The notes under the pieces: model-generated | What the model saw: only the letters and a program-made list of their open reading frames with translations | What the model was told of the DNA's origin: nothing | The model's database searches: none | In this document: positions 1 through 8,388 of the stretch, piece by piece | How positions within the stretch are numbered: position 1 is the stretch's first letter | Layout of the letters: every line of letters starts with the position of its first letter | Assembly (NCBI GenBank): GCA_963702935.1 | Contig: OY969772.1 | Coordinates: forward strand, 2,294,001 to 2,358,000 | Source: DAOTWA01 sp963702935 | GTDB taxonomy: Bacteria > Chloroflexota > Anaerolineae > Anaerolineales > Anaerolineaceae | DNA: 64,000 bases | Direction: 5' to 3' | Made by a program: the position numbers and the translations under genes

Positions 1-1073
1 CGAATCGGGAGTGTTCTCGAAGGGATCGCGGTATACCCCCACGATCTCCTCCACCAGGTCTTCCAGGGTCACCAGCCCGGCCGTCCCGCCGAACTCGTCC
101 AGCACGATGGCGATGTGCTGGTGGCTGGCGCGGAATTGCAGCAGCAGGTCGTTGACCGAGATGGTCTCCGGCACGAACAGCCCCTCGCGCGCCAGCGCGC
201 GCGCCGTGCTTTGCTTGCGCTGGGGTCCAGCCAGGCGCTGAACAGATCGTGCACGTGCAAGATGCCGATGATCTGGTCCAGATTGTCCTCGAACACGGGG
301 TATTTGGTGAGCGTATGCTGCGCCACCAGGTTGACGACTTCTTCCAGGGGGGCGTCAGCCTCGATGCCCACGATCTCCGTGCGCGGCAGGCTCACCTGGC
401 GCACCACCAGCTCGCCGAAGTCCAGGATGGCCGAGAGCATCTCGCGCTCAGGCTGCTCGATGATCCCCTCCGCTTCCGGGCCGGCCACGATCTGCTTGAG
501 CTCTTCCAGGGAATAGACGGTGCTGGTGGAGCCGGGCGGGATGCCTGCCAGCTTGAGCACCAGCCGCGTGGAGCCGTCCAGCAGGTGGATGAAGCCTTTG
601 AACACCTTGCTGTACACGTCCATGATCGGCGCCGCTTTCAGCGCGAAGCTTTCCGGCCCGCGCAGCGTGGCCACTTTGGGCACTTGCTCGCCCAGCACCA
701 CCGTCAGGCTGGTGACGATCACCAGGGACAGCACCAGGGGCAGGGCCGGCAGCACGCTGGCGAAGGCTTGCAGCCAGGTGGGCAGGCTGTTCCCGTTGAA
801 GATCGGATTGAGCAGCTCCTGAAAGGTGTTTTCTCCGACCGCGCCCAGCGCCAGGCTCACCGTGGTGACTCCCAGTTGAGACGCGGCGATCAAGCGCTCA
901 CGCGCGCCTGCGTCTTCCAGCCAGTTTCTTACCAACTGCACAGAGCGGCTGTTGGTGTCTGCCAGCAGCTCCAGGCGCGAGCGGCGCGAGGCCACTGCCG
1001 CGAATTCTACGGCCACGAAGAAGCCGTTCAGACCGATCAGCGCGAAAATAAGCACCAGATTCCAGAGGATCAT
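1..1073 (-). CDS. CorC/CNNM-type membrane protein with CBS pair, partial and frameshifted
   Basis: Haemolysin-family (HlyC/CorC, CNNM) integral membrane protein, implicated in divalent cation or metal homeostasis. The start ATG at 1073 overlaps the stop of the preceding gene as ATGA. The N-terminal CNNM domain has a first helix at about residues 3-25 (with GLNGFFVAVEFAAVA) and a later hydrophobic block with LGEQVPKVATLRGPE, typical of the family. CBS-type sequence follows. The frame breaks at the G4 run 222-225 (plus strand): adding one base restores the expected continuation, ending in HIAIVLDEFGGTAGLVTLEDLV and running off the window. I read this as one gene with a one-base deletion in the sequence rather than a real truncation. 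The C-terminal transporter-associated domain lies outside the window. Confidence 0.85.
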
Positions 1074-1918
1074 TGGGTCTTCAAGATTACCGCCGAGCCA
1101 TAACCGACTACGGAGGAGAAATCCCCGGTCACATTCCCCGAGGTGGCGTGTTGCAGCACCTGGACGCGGTCGGCGCCCAGGCCCCTGGCGGCCCACAAGA
1201 CCGCCGCCAGCGCTCCCAGGCCGCAGGCATACCCCCGGCCCTCTTCCTCGACGCTGTATAAGCCTTCTGGCGAGAAGGCCTCCACTTGGCGCAGCGTCTC
1301 CTTGTCCAGCTCTTCCGCCGAGTTCTCCGGGTAGAAATGGGACAGGTCGGTGCTGGCCACCAGCAGGGCCCGGCGCCCGCGCAGGCTGTCGGCCAGGGCC
1401 TTGCCCAGTTTCTGCGCCACCTGGGGAGATTGGTCGCGCACCATCACCGGCAGCAGCTTGAACTCGCCCCCCAGCGCGCATTGCAAGAAGGGCAGCTCGA
1501 TCTCCAGGGAATGCTCCTGGTCGTTGAGCACCCCACTCAGGCCGAAGCCCAGCTCGGCGCGCAAGGCGCTGTCCACCTGGGCTACGGCTTCCTGCTCGAT
1601 GGGGATCGTGCCCAGGGGCGTCTGGTAGGCGCGGTGCCCGCAGGTCAGCAGGTGCTGGGGATAGGGCTGGTGCATGGGCGAGACCACCGCCACCAGGTCG
1701 AAATGCAGCCCTTGCACGCTGCGGAAAGCGTACGCGGCCACGCTGCCCGAATAGCGGTGCCCGGCGTGGGGCGCCATGATGCCCACCACCTGGCCGTCCA
1801 GCTCGGGCAGCTCGGCGGCTTGCAGGTAGGCTTCGATTTCTTCTCTCAGGAGCTTCGGATCGCCGCTGTACCACAACCCGGCGATCGGAGAGGGGCGGAT
1901 TTCAGCGGAGCTATTCAT
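1070..1918 (-). CDS. amrB: AmmeMemoRadiSam system protein B (Memo family)
   Basis: Memo-like protein of 282 residues, related to extradiol dioxygenases and usually encoded with a radical SAM protein and an AMMECR1 protein; its biochemical role in bacteria is not settled. Visible family features are PSPIAGLWYSGDP near the N-terminus, MAPHAGHRYSGSVAAYAF with the conserved His, NDQEHSLEIELPFLQ, STDLSHF and the C-terminal SVVGYGSAV. The ATG at 1918 is preferred over an upstream in-frame codon because TTGGAGA lies about 8 nt before it. The gene is translationally coupled to the CorC-like gene downstream. The partner genes (AMMECR1, radical SAM) are not in the window. Confidence 0.9.
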   Translation of the reverse strand: MNSSAEIRPSPIAGLWYSGDPKLLREEIEAYLQAAELPELDGQVVGIMAPHAGHRYSGSVAAYAFRSVQGLHFDLVAVVSPMHQPYPQHLLTCGHRAYQTPLGTIPIEQEAVAQVDSALRAELGFGLSGVLNDQEHSLEIELPFLQCALGGEFKLLPVMVRDQSPQVAQKLGKALADSLRGRRALLVASTDLSHFYPENSAEELDKETLRQVEAFSPEGLYSVEEEGRGYACGLGALAAVLWAARGLGADRVQVLQHATSGNVTGDFSSVVGYGSAVILKTQ

Positions 1919-2030
1919 AGGTGCATCTCCAACTATTCTCATAAAAGGATTCGATTGGGTAAATAAAGCCTTATTCTTATTTTAGCATACCAGGGGGGAA
2001 AACCTTACCCTATCTTCCCGCGCGCGCAGG

Positions 2031-2460
2031 CGGGATTCCACATCCCGCCGCTTTGGATCGCTCGGCGGCTTTGGAAAGCCGCCCTACGACTGAGCGGAGC
2101 TATCCGTGGGCGGAATCCGTTCTCGGCCGCCGCTTAAACCTTCGCGTCTTTGCGTGAGCCTCATCCTGTGGGGCGGGATTCCACATTTCGCCTTCTTGGA
2201 TCGCTCGGCGGCTTTGGAAAGCCGCCCTACGACTGAGCGGAGCCAACCGTGGGCGGAATCCGTTCTCAGCCGCCGCTTAAACCTTCGCGGCTTTGCGTGG
2301 GCCTCATCCTGTGGGGCGGGATTCCACATCCCGCCGCTTTGGATCCCTCGGCGGCTTTGGAAAGCCGCCCTACGACTGAGCGCAGCCAACCGTGGGCGGA
2401 ATCCGTTCTCAGCCGCCGCGTAAACCTTCGCGGCTCTGCGTCTTTGCGTGAGATTTCCAC
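2031..2460. repeat. Three tandem copies of a 143-bp repeat
   Basis: CGGGATTCCACAT recurs at 2031, 2174 and 2317, giving an exact 143-bp period and three copies that end at 2460, one base before the stop codon of the M23 peptidase gene. Each unit holds GGCGGCTTTGGAAAGCCGCC (self-complementary) and a segment ending CTTTGCGTGAG. The same modules recur near 40.2 kb and 54.0 kb. ORFs crossing the array in both strands simply follow the period and are not genes. Confidence 0.9.
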
Positions 2461-3684
2461 TCACGGTTTGAGGAAATTCCAGGGATTGACGCGCCCGTAT
2501 TTGTCGCTGGACAGCTCGAAGTGCAGGTGCGGGCCGGTGGCGTTGCCGGTGCTGCCCACTGCGCCGAGGGTATCGCCCTGATTCACGCTGGCCCCGCAGG
2601 CCACCGAGATAGCGCTCAGGTGGGCGTACAGCGACTGCCAGCCGTTGCCATGATCCACGACGATCACGTTGCCGTAACCGATGTCGCTCGGGCCGGCGTA
2701 TACCACCACGCCGTTGTCCACCGCGTAGACCGGGCTGCCCTCACTGCCGGCGATGTCGATGCCGTAATGGTTGGTCTCAGGCGAGTAATCGTATCCGGAC
2801 AGGCTGTGGGCGGTGGTCGGCCAGATGAAGGTGCCCGTCCCCACTGCCCCATCCACCACGGCGCTGCATACCCCAGGCCCCAACACCTTGGCCACGGACG
2901 GGTCCTGGCGCGTGATGCGCGGGGCGCTCCACGTGACGAACTCGCGGTGCCCGCCGGGGATCACCAGCCACGTGCCGGCCTTGATGTTTGGCGATGCCAG
3001 ATCCCCCAGGGTATTGGCGTCCAGGTGATTGCTCGGCCAGTTGATGATGGCTTCGGCGTTCACGCCGTAGAACTTAGCCACGCCGTTCAAGCCGTCGCCG
3101 GCGTGCCACTCGTAGTACACGCCGTCCACCGGCAAGATGTTGAGCTGCTGCCCCGGCTGCAGGCGTTCCGGGTCGTCTGCCAGCACGTTATAGTTGCCCC
3201 ACAAGACCGTCTCGGGCTTGAGGTTGAACCTCTCGGCGATTCCAAACAGGGTGTCTCCCGCCTGGACGGTGTAAGCGACCACTTCGAGGCGCGCCCGGGT
3301 GGGCAGGATGGTGTGCAGGTTGGCCTGGCGGGAGATCCCGTAGGTGTACAGGGAAGAGGCTTGAATGTCTGCCATTTGAGGCGGTGGGATGGTGGGGGTG
3401 GCCGTCGGCAGCGCGGCTGCGTTGGCCGGTGAGCCGGACAGATCCGGTTGGGCGGAGCGCACGTAAAAATTGCCCATCACCCACACCACGATCAGGAACA
3501 GGAAGATGGAGGCCACGCTGGTGCCCACGCGCAGGGCGGTTTCCCCCAGGCCGAGCCTCACCAGGCTCTCCCAGGCGCTTTCCAGCCCTCCCGGCCTGTC
3601 TTGCGCATCGCGGGCTGAATCTAGATCGCCTGGCTCTTCTGTAAGGGGGTCGCCTGGGAATGGATCTGAACTATCGGGTTGCAT
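2461..3684 (-). CDS. Membrane-anchored LysM/M23 peptidase
   Basis: Predicted cell-wall hydrolase or morphogenesis factor of 407 residues. A single membrane segment (about residues 54-74, SVASIFLFLIVVWVMGNF) anchors it, followed by a Pro/Thr linker. One clear LysM domain (YTVQAGDTLFGIAERFNLKP) and a second LysM-like segment come next, then a C-terminal M23 (lysostaphin-type) domain. The zinc ligands are visible in NHYGIDIAG (HxxxD) and GPHLHFELSS (HxH), so it should be an active endopeptidase. The ATG at 3684 was chosen because longer starts fall inside a consensus promoter (3707-3735). A tandem repeat array begins one base after the stop. Confidence 0.93.
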   Translation of the reverse strand: MQPDSSDPFPGDPLTEEPGDLDSARDAQDRPGGLESAWESLVRLGLGETALRVGTSVASIFLFLIVVWVMGNFYVRSAQPDLSGSPANAAALPTATPTIPPPQMADIQASSLYTYGISRQANLHTILPTRARLEVVAYTVQAGDTLFGIAERFNLKPETVLWGNYNVLADDPERLQPGQQLNILPVDGVYYEWHAGDGLNGVAKFYGVNAEAIINWPSNHLDANTLGDLASPNIKAGTWLVIPGGHREFVTWSAPRITRQDPSVAKVLGPGVCSAVVDGAVGTGTFIWPTTAHSLSGYDYSPETNHYGIDIAGSEGSPVYAVDNGVVVYAGPSDIGYGNVIVVDHGNGWQSLYAHLSAISVACGASVNQGDTLGAVGSTGNATGPHLHFELSSDKYGRVNPWNFLKP

Positions 3685-3706
3685 CCTGTCTGCATCTCCA
3701 TCGCAG

Positions 3707-3735
3707 ATCATAACATAGCGCCGGAGAATGGTCAA
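3707..3735 (-). promoter_or_regulatory. Sigma-A-type promoter of the M23 peptidase gene
   Basis: On the minus strand TTGACC is followed after exactly 17 bp by TATGAT. The predicted transcription start near 3700 leaves a leader of about 15 nt before the ATG at 3684 and rules out upstream in-frame starts. Confidence 0.8.
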
Positions 3736-3751
3736 GCGAGATTAAACCTTG

Positions 3752-4042
3752 TGTGCACGCACGAGTTGTCAGGCAGTTGGAAACTGCACCTACAAACTGC
3801 ACGAAGCCAGCCTGCGCTGGCTAAAAACCAGTCGGCGAAGGCCGACTTCGTGTACTTCGTTGCAGCGATTTCAATCGCCTGAATGACAGGGCCTGATGAA
3901 GAAGGTGGAGTGTGCACGCACGAGTTGTCAGGCAGTTGGAAACTGCACCTACAGACTGCACGAAGCCAGCCTGCGCTGGCTAAAAACCAGTCGGCGAAGG
4001 CCGACTTCGTGTACTTCGTTGCAGCGATTTCAATCGCCTGAA
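3752..4042. repeat. Two direct copies of a ~130-bp repeat made of nested palindromes
   Basis: TGTGCACGCACGAGTTGTCA starts at 3752 and 3911 (period 159). Each copy contains small self-complementary modules: GCCAGCCTGCGCTGGC, GTCGGCGAAGGCCGAC and GCGATTTCAATCGC. No coding sign. The interval between the M23 gene and selD (3736-4156) holds only these copies and the hairpin that follows. Confidence 0.85.
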
Positions 4043-4071
4043 AACGGCTGACAACTTTTGCGTGCACACTA

Positions 4072-4147
4072 AACCTTGCGAAGGTTGAGGGTCGAGGTGA
4101 TATTTTCTTCTCGAAGGGGAACCGCCTTTTAACCAACCTTCGCAAGG
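4072..4147. repeat. CCTTGCGAAGG-family inverted repeat 3' of selD
   Basis: AACCTTGCGAAGGTTG (4072-4087) is answered by CAACCTTCGCAAGG (4134-4147). Each arm is itself nearly palindromic. It lies directly after the selD stop codon at 4157 and may act in 3'-end formation. Confidence 0.65.
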
Positions 4148-4156
4148 CTGACCCGG

Positions 4157-5224
4157 CTAGGCGATGGTGATGTGATTCCCCTCTACCACTTCCCCGATCT
4201 CCCACAGCGGTTGGCGCAGCGCTTCGGCGCGCTCCAGCAACGCGGGGAGCTTCTCGGCCGGCACGGCCAGCAGCAGCCCGCCGCTGGTCTGCGGGTCGAA
4301 CAGCAGCATCTGGGCCGGCTCATCTAATTCGGCCTCGAAAAGGATGTGCTCCTGGAAGTACATCTGGTTGTCGAAGGCTCCGCCGGGGAACGTGCCGGCC
4401 TGGGCGTAACGCCGCGCGCACGAGACGAAGGGCAGCCTGGCGTAATCGAAGCGCAGCCCCACCCCGGAGGCTTGCGCCATTTCCCAGGCGTGCCCCAGCA
4501 GGCTGTAACCGGTCACGTCCGTGCCGCCGCGCAGGCCAGCCTCCACGGCGAGCTGAGAGGCGTCCCGGTTGAGCCGCTTCATCCAGCCCACCACCTCGGC
4601 CACGTCCGCCGCGGCCGCTTCCTCGCGCTTGATCGCCGTGGTGGTCACGCCGAAGCCCAGCGGCTTGGAGAGCACCAACCGGTCGCCGGGCCGTGCGCCG
4701 GCCTTGGTGAGCATGTGTTCCGGCTCCACGAAGCCCAGCACCACCAGCCCGTATTTCGGCTCCTGGTCCTGCACGGTGTGCCCTCCGGCGATGACCACGC
4801 CCGCCTCGCGCGCTTTCTCGGCCCCCCCGCGCATGATCTCGGAGGTGATCTCCACCGGCAGGTTGGTGGGCATGGCGGCGATGTTCAGCGCCAGGAAGGG
4901 CTTCCCGCCCATAGCGTACACGTCCGACACGCTGTTGGCGGCGGCGATGGCCCCATAGTCGTAGGCGTCATCCACCACCGGCGTGAAGAAGTCGGTAGTC
5001 ATCACCAGAGCCCGCCGCTCGTCCAGGCGCCACACGGCAGCGTCGTCCGGCAATTCCAGACCCACCAGCAGATCGGGGTAATCCCTGGGGTTATAGATTT
5101 GTCCGATCGGGCGCAGCACCTGCGCCAGCGCTTCCGCGCTTAGCTTGGACGCTCAGCCAGCGCAGTTTGACAGGCTGGTCAGGCGGATCTGCTTTCCCGA
5201 TGGCGGGTTGGCCGGTTGGCTCAT
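4157..5224 (-). CDS. selD: Selenide, water dikinase, itself a selenoprotein (in-frame TGA)
   Basis: Makes selenophosphate from selenide and ATP, the selenium donor for Sec-tRNA and selenouridine. Read from ATG 5224 with TGA 5155-5153 decoded as Sec, the product is 355 residues. The N-terminus has IRLTSLSNCAGUASKLS, matching the SelD active-site loop, with U24 at the catalytic Cys/Sec position and Lys27 three residues later as in E. coli (Cys17, Lys20). The reading frame is open and family-like on both sides of the TGA. Downstream are DDAAVW, TTDFFTPVVDD, the glycine-rich GGHTVQDQEPKYGL and DPQTSGGLL. GAGG lies about 9 nt before the ATG. A conventional call would start at the GTG near 5119 and lose the catalytic residue. 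Confidence 0.93.
5127..5155 (-). promoter_or_regulatory. Candidate bacterial SECIS hairpin in selD
   Basis: Twelve nt after the TGA codon the mRNA can form AGCGC-GGAA-GCGCT (5140-5127), a perfect 5-bp stem with a GGAA loop; flanking GC/GC pairs extend it past a small bulge. Position and size agree with bacterial SECIS elements, which lie just downstream of UGA inside the coding region. Only the geometry supports it. Confidence 0.5.
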
Positions 5225-5453
5225 CAGAACCTCGTTGCACGAGAGTTGAGATTGAGGAGAAGTGCTCAGTAGACAGTGATCGGTATTCAGTGCTCAGCGG
5301 CCGGTATCCAGTAGCCAGGTTATCTCTCTTAATCGAGGCCGTAACTATTCTCGGCTCTCTGATCACTGGCTCCCAATCCTCAATCCTCAATCTAAAATCT
5401 TCAATCATTATACCCTCATTGCGCCGCTGCTTGATCCATGATAGGATGCTGTC
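5225..5453. other. Divergent intergenic region with low-complexity direct repeats
   Basis: Between selD (minus) and the pyrK-like gene (plus). It contains short degenerate repeats of the form CAGT(A/G)..CAGTGCTCAG near 5266-5310 and CAATCCTCAATCCTCAATCT near 5375-5395. A possible promoter for the plus gene is TTGCGC, 17 bp, TAGGAT, the last ending about 6 nt before the ATG at 5454. Confidence 0.5.
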
Positions 5454-6149
5454 ATGCAATTTGAGACCGCCATCCTCTCGGAGCTTTGGCTGGAGCGCGG
5501 CGCGCTCGCCGGGCGCATCGCCTGCCCGCCCGCGCTGCGCCCGGCTCCCGGCCAATACCTGCTGGCCTCCGCCTGGGAGGACGCTTCCTCTCCCTTTCCG
5601 GTAGCCCTCTTCCCTTCCGCTTATGCGGCGGACGGCTTTTCGCTCGCGCCGCCCCTGCCGCCTGCCTGGGGGCCCGGCGAGCGCCTCTCGCTGCGCGGGC
5701 CGCTCGGCTGCGGCTTCGCGCTGCCGGGGAACCTCTCGCGCCTGGCGCTGGCCGCCCTGGGCGCCACGCCTTCCCGCTTGTTGCCCCTGGTGCAGCAGGC
5801 CCTGGCGCGCGGCGCCGCCGTGACCCTGTATTGCGACGTGGCCTTGCTGGAGGGCAAAGACCTGCCCCTGGCCCTGGAGGTCTCGCCGCTGGAGGCCTTG
5901 CCGGAGGGCCTGGCCTGGGCCGATTTCCTGGCCCTGGACCTGCCGCTTTCCCGTCTGGCGCAGCTCGGGAGCCTGCTGGGCCTGGCCCACGCCGAAAGGC
6001 CCCTTTGCCCGGCGCAGGCCCTGCTGCTCGCGCCCATGCCCTGCGGCGGAGTCGCGGAGTGCGGCGTGTGCGCCGTGCCTGCCCGCCGGGGCTACAAGCT
6101 GGCCTGCAAGGACGGCCCGGTCTTCGACCTGAACGAGCTGGATTGGTGA
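5454..6149 (+). CDS. pyrK: PyrK-like dihydroorotate dehydrogenase electron-transfer subunit
   Basis: Family proteins carry FAD and a [2Fe-2S] cluster and pass electrons from dihydroorotate dehydrogenase to NAD+. The 231-residue product has the FAD-binding barrel at the front and a C-terminal cluster motif with CGGVAECGVCAVP followed by the last Cys in LACKDGPVF, as in PyrK. The middle is more divergent than usual and the NAD-binding Rossmann signature is weak. The PyrD-like gene follows 11 bp downstream, which supports the assignment. A -10-like TAGGAT only 6 nt before the ATG suggests a leaderless message. Confidence 0.8.
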   Translation: MQFETAILSELWLERGALAGRIACPPALRPAPGQYLLASAWEDASSPFPVALFPSAYAADGFSLAPPLPPAWGPGERLSLRGPLGCGFALPGNLSRLALAALGATPSRLLPLVQQALARGAAVTLYCDVALLEGKDLPLALEVSPLEALPEGLAWADFLALDLPLSRLAQLGSLLGLAHAERPLCPAQALLLAPMPCGGVAECGVCAVPARRGYKLACKDGPVFDLNELDW

Positions 6150-6160
6150 GGCAAGCCTCC

Positions 6161-6919
6161 ATGTTCAAGCGTGATCTCACCTTTGCCTCCCCCTGGATGA
6201 ACGCTGCCGGCGCCCTGGGCTTCGCGCCCAACCCGCGCGGCCCCGTGGACCTCAGCCGCCTGGGCGCTTTCGTCACCAACCCGGTCAGCCTGGCGCCGCG
6301 CCGCCCGGCCGAGAGCCGCTGCCTGCTGCCTTACCCCGGCGGCGCGCTGCTGCACACCGGACTGCCCAACCCCGGCCTGCGCCGGGTGATCCAGCGCCAC
6401 GCCGAGCGCTGGGCGCGCGGCCCGCTGCCGGTGCTGGTGCATCTCATGCCGGGCACGCCGCAAGAAGCCGCCCACATGGTGCGTGCTCTGGAAGGGTTGG
6501 AAGGCGTGCTGGGTGTGGAGATCGGCCTGCCGCCCGGCCTCTCCCTGGACGAAGCCCGCGCCTTTTTCGCGGCGGCCTCTGCGCTGGGGGAGCTGCCCGT
6601 GGTGGCCAGCCTGCCCCTTGAGCTGGCCGGCGCCTGGGCCGGCGGCCTGGCTAAGAGCGGCATCTCAGCCCTCAGCCTGGCGCCGCCGCGCGGCTGCCTG
6701 CCCGGGGAGGACGGCAAGTTGGTCTCCGGGCGCCTGTACGGCCCCGGCTTGTTGCCCCTGGCCCTGGCCGCCGTAAGGGCCGTGGCCGCCTGCGGCCTGG
6801 CGGTGATCGGCGCGGGAGGCGTGTTTAAAGAAACAGACGCCGCTGCTCTGCTCGCAGCCGGCGCCTTCGCCGTCCAATGGGATACGGCCCTGTGGGGGTC
6901 AAGCCTTGCGAAGGTTTAA
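6161..6919 (+). CDS. Dihydroorotate dehydrogenase-like protein, degenerate active site
   Basis: A TIM-barrel protein of 252 residues starting at ATG 6161, about 50 residues shorter than typical class 1 PyrD. The opening SPWMNAAGALGF matches the NPVxxASG region, and GLYGP-like SGRLYGPGLLPLALAAV plus VIGAGGVFKETDAAALLAAGA match the FMN phosphate-binding end. The usual ELNxSCPN segment reads EIGLPPGLS, so neither the conserved Asn nor a catalytic Cys is visible. It pairs with the pyrK-like gene, so it probably works with it, but activity on dihydroorotate is doubtful. The last codons and the stop lie inside a CCTTGCGAAGG repeat, so the C-terminus has been reshaped by the element. Confidence 0.7.
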   Translation: MFKRDLTFASPWMNAAGALGFAPNPRGPVDLSRLGAFVTNPVSLAPRRPAESRCLLPYPGGALLHTGLPNPGLRRVIQRHAERWARGPLPVLVHLMPGTPQEAAHMVRALEGLEGVLGVEIGLPPGLSLDEARAFFAAASALGELPVVASLPLELAGAWAGGLAKSGISALSLAPPRGCLPGEDGKLVSGRLYGPGLLPLALAAVRAVAACGLAVIGAGGVFKETDAAALLAAGAFAVQWDTALWGSSLAKV

Positions 6920-6936
6920 GAACCCTGGCAAGGCTT
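6901..6936. terminator. Inverted repeat between convergent genes
   Basis: AAGCCTTGC (6901-6909) pairs with GCAAGGCTT (6928-6936). It overlaps the 3' end of the pyrD-like gene and separates it from dtd on the other strand. It belongs to the CCTTGCGAAGG family. There is no strong T-run, so a termination role is inferred from position. Confidence 0.5.
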
Positions 6937-6948
6937 AAGCGGCAAGCC

Positions 6949-7386
6949 TCAAGCTTCCATCCAGATCGTCACCGGGCCGTCGTTGGCAATCTCCACCAGC
7001 ATGTGCGCCCCAAACTCGCCCGTCTGGGTGGGCACACCCTGCTCCCGTAGCAGCCCGGCGAAGCGCTCCACCAGCGGCCGGGCCAGGTCGGGCGCCGCCG
7101 CGTCGGTGAAGGAGGGCCGCCGCCCTTTGCGCGTGTCCGCGTACAGCGTGAATTGCGAGACCACGATCGCCCCGCCGCCCACCTCCAGGATGGAGCGGTT
7201 GAGCTTGCCCGCTTCGTCCTCGAAGATGCGCAGTTTGGCGATCTTCTCCGTTAGGGCGCGCGCCTGCTCTTCGCCATCCTGCGGCCCGATGCCCAGCAAG
7301 ATGACCAGCCCCAGGCCGGTCTCGGCGATGCGCTGCCCGCCGACGCTCACGCTGCCGTGCTGCACTCGCTGGAGGACGGCTCGCAT
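6949..7386 (-). CDS. dtd: D-aminoacyl-tRNA deacylase
   Basis: Hydrolyses D-amino acids (and glycine from tRNA-Ala) mischarged on tRNA. 145 residues, the normal family length. It starts MRAVLQRVQHGSVSVGG and carries the signature SQFTLYADTRKGRRPSF and the Gly-cisPro-type motif region at GPVTIWM near the C-terminus. It lies 12 bp after trpS in the same direction, so it is the last gene of a selW-like - trpS - dtd operon. Confidence 0.95.
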   Translation of the reverse strand: MRAVLQRVQHGSVSVGGQRIAETGLGLVILLGIGPQDGEEQARALTEKIAKLRIFEDEAGKLNRSILEVGGGAIVVSQFTLYADTRKGRRPSFTDAAAPDLARPLVERFAGLLREQGVPTQTGEFGAHMLVEIANDGPVTIWMEA

Positions 7387-7398
7387 CTTTCCCCGCGA

Positions 7399-8388
7399 TT
7401 AAGGCAGGCCCACGGCTTCGCGCACCTGGCGCATCGTCTCGCTGGCGATCGCGCCGGCGCGCTTGTCGCCGTCGCGCAGCACGTCCCACACGTGCTCCGG
7501 GTTCCGCCCGATCTCGGCGCGCCTGGCGCGGAAAGGTTCCAGGTGGGCGTTCATGTTGTGCGCCAGCAGCTTCTTGCAATCCACGCAGCCGATGCCCGCC
7601 CGCCGGCATTCCACGTTGATCCTATCCACTTCTTCCTGGCCGGAAAACACCTTGTGCATGGAGAACACGTTGCACACGTCCGGGTTGCCCGGGTCGCTGC
7701 GCCGGATGCGCTGCGGGTCGGTGACCATCTGCATCACGCGTCGCGTGGTCTCTTCCGGGGTGGCGGCGATCTCGATGTGGTTGTTGAGGCTCTTGCTCAT
7801 CTTCTGCACCCCGTCGATGCCGATCACCTTGGGCACGGCGGTGGCCTTCATCTGTGGCTCGACCAGCACGTTGGTGTTGAAGCGGAAGTTGAAGGAGCGC
7901 ACCGTCTCCCGCGCGAACTCCAGGTGCGGCGCCTGGTCCACCCCCACCGGGACGACGTCGGCCTTGTACAGGGTAATGTCGGCGGTCATCAGCACCGGGT
8001 AGCCTACCAGGCCGTAATTGATATTGTGCGGCTGCTCACGGGCTTTCTCTTTGAAGGTGGGCAGGTCGGTCAGCTTGCCCAGCGGTGTGACCATCGAGAG
8101 GATGGTGTGCAGCTCGGTCACCTGGGGCACGTGCGACTGGACGAAGACGATGGATTCTTCGGGGCGGATGCCCGCCGCCAGCCAATCCAGGGCCATCTCG
8201 TAGGTGTTGTCGCGCAGCTCCAGGGTGGTCTCCATGGTAGTCAGCGCGTGCAGGTCCACGATGCAGTACACGCATTCGTAATCGTCCTGCAGCGCCACGT
8301 AATTCTTGATAGCGCCCAGGTAATTTCCCAGATGTTGCCGGCCGGTGGGACGAGCCCCCGAGAAAACGCGTCCTTTTTTGATTGTCAT
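7399..8388 (-). CDS. trpS: Tryptophanyl-tRNA synthetase
   Basis: Class I synthetase charging tRNA-Trp, 329 residues, standard bacterial length. The HIGH-equivalent is TGRQHLGNY near residue 15, and KMSKS is present in GVQKMSKSLNN. The ATG at 8388 overlaps the TGA of the selW-like gene as ATGA, giving translational coupling. dtd follows 12 bp later. Confidence 0.97.
   Translation of the reverse strand: MTIKKGRVFSGARPTGRQHLGNYLGAIKNYVALQDDYECVYCIVDLHALTTMETTLELRDNTYEMALDWLAAGIRPEESIVFVQSHVPQVTELHTILSMVTPLGKLTDLPTFKEKAREQPHNINYGLVGYPVLMTADITLYKADVVPVGVDQAPHLEFARETVRSFNFRFNTNVLVEPQMKATAVPKVIGIDGVQKMSKSLNNHIEIAATPEETTRRVMQMVTDPQRIRRSDPGNPDVCNVFSMHKVFSGQEEVDRINVECRRAGIGCVDCKKLLAHNMNAHLEPFRARRAEIGRNPEHVWDVLRDGDKRAGAIASETMRQVREAVGLP

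Noticed and set aside
222..225. Programmed frameshifting in the CorC-like gene
   Set aside because: A run of only four Gs without a shift motif or downstream structure; the window has other homopolymer errors.
2084..2581. Overlapping ORFs of 60-130 codons on both strands
   Set aside because: They follow the 143-bp repeat period and contain repeated translations of the same unit; no ribosome sites.
3732..4205. A 157-codon minus-strand ORF
   Set aside because: It runs through the two 159-bp-spaced repeats and reads the same peptide twice.
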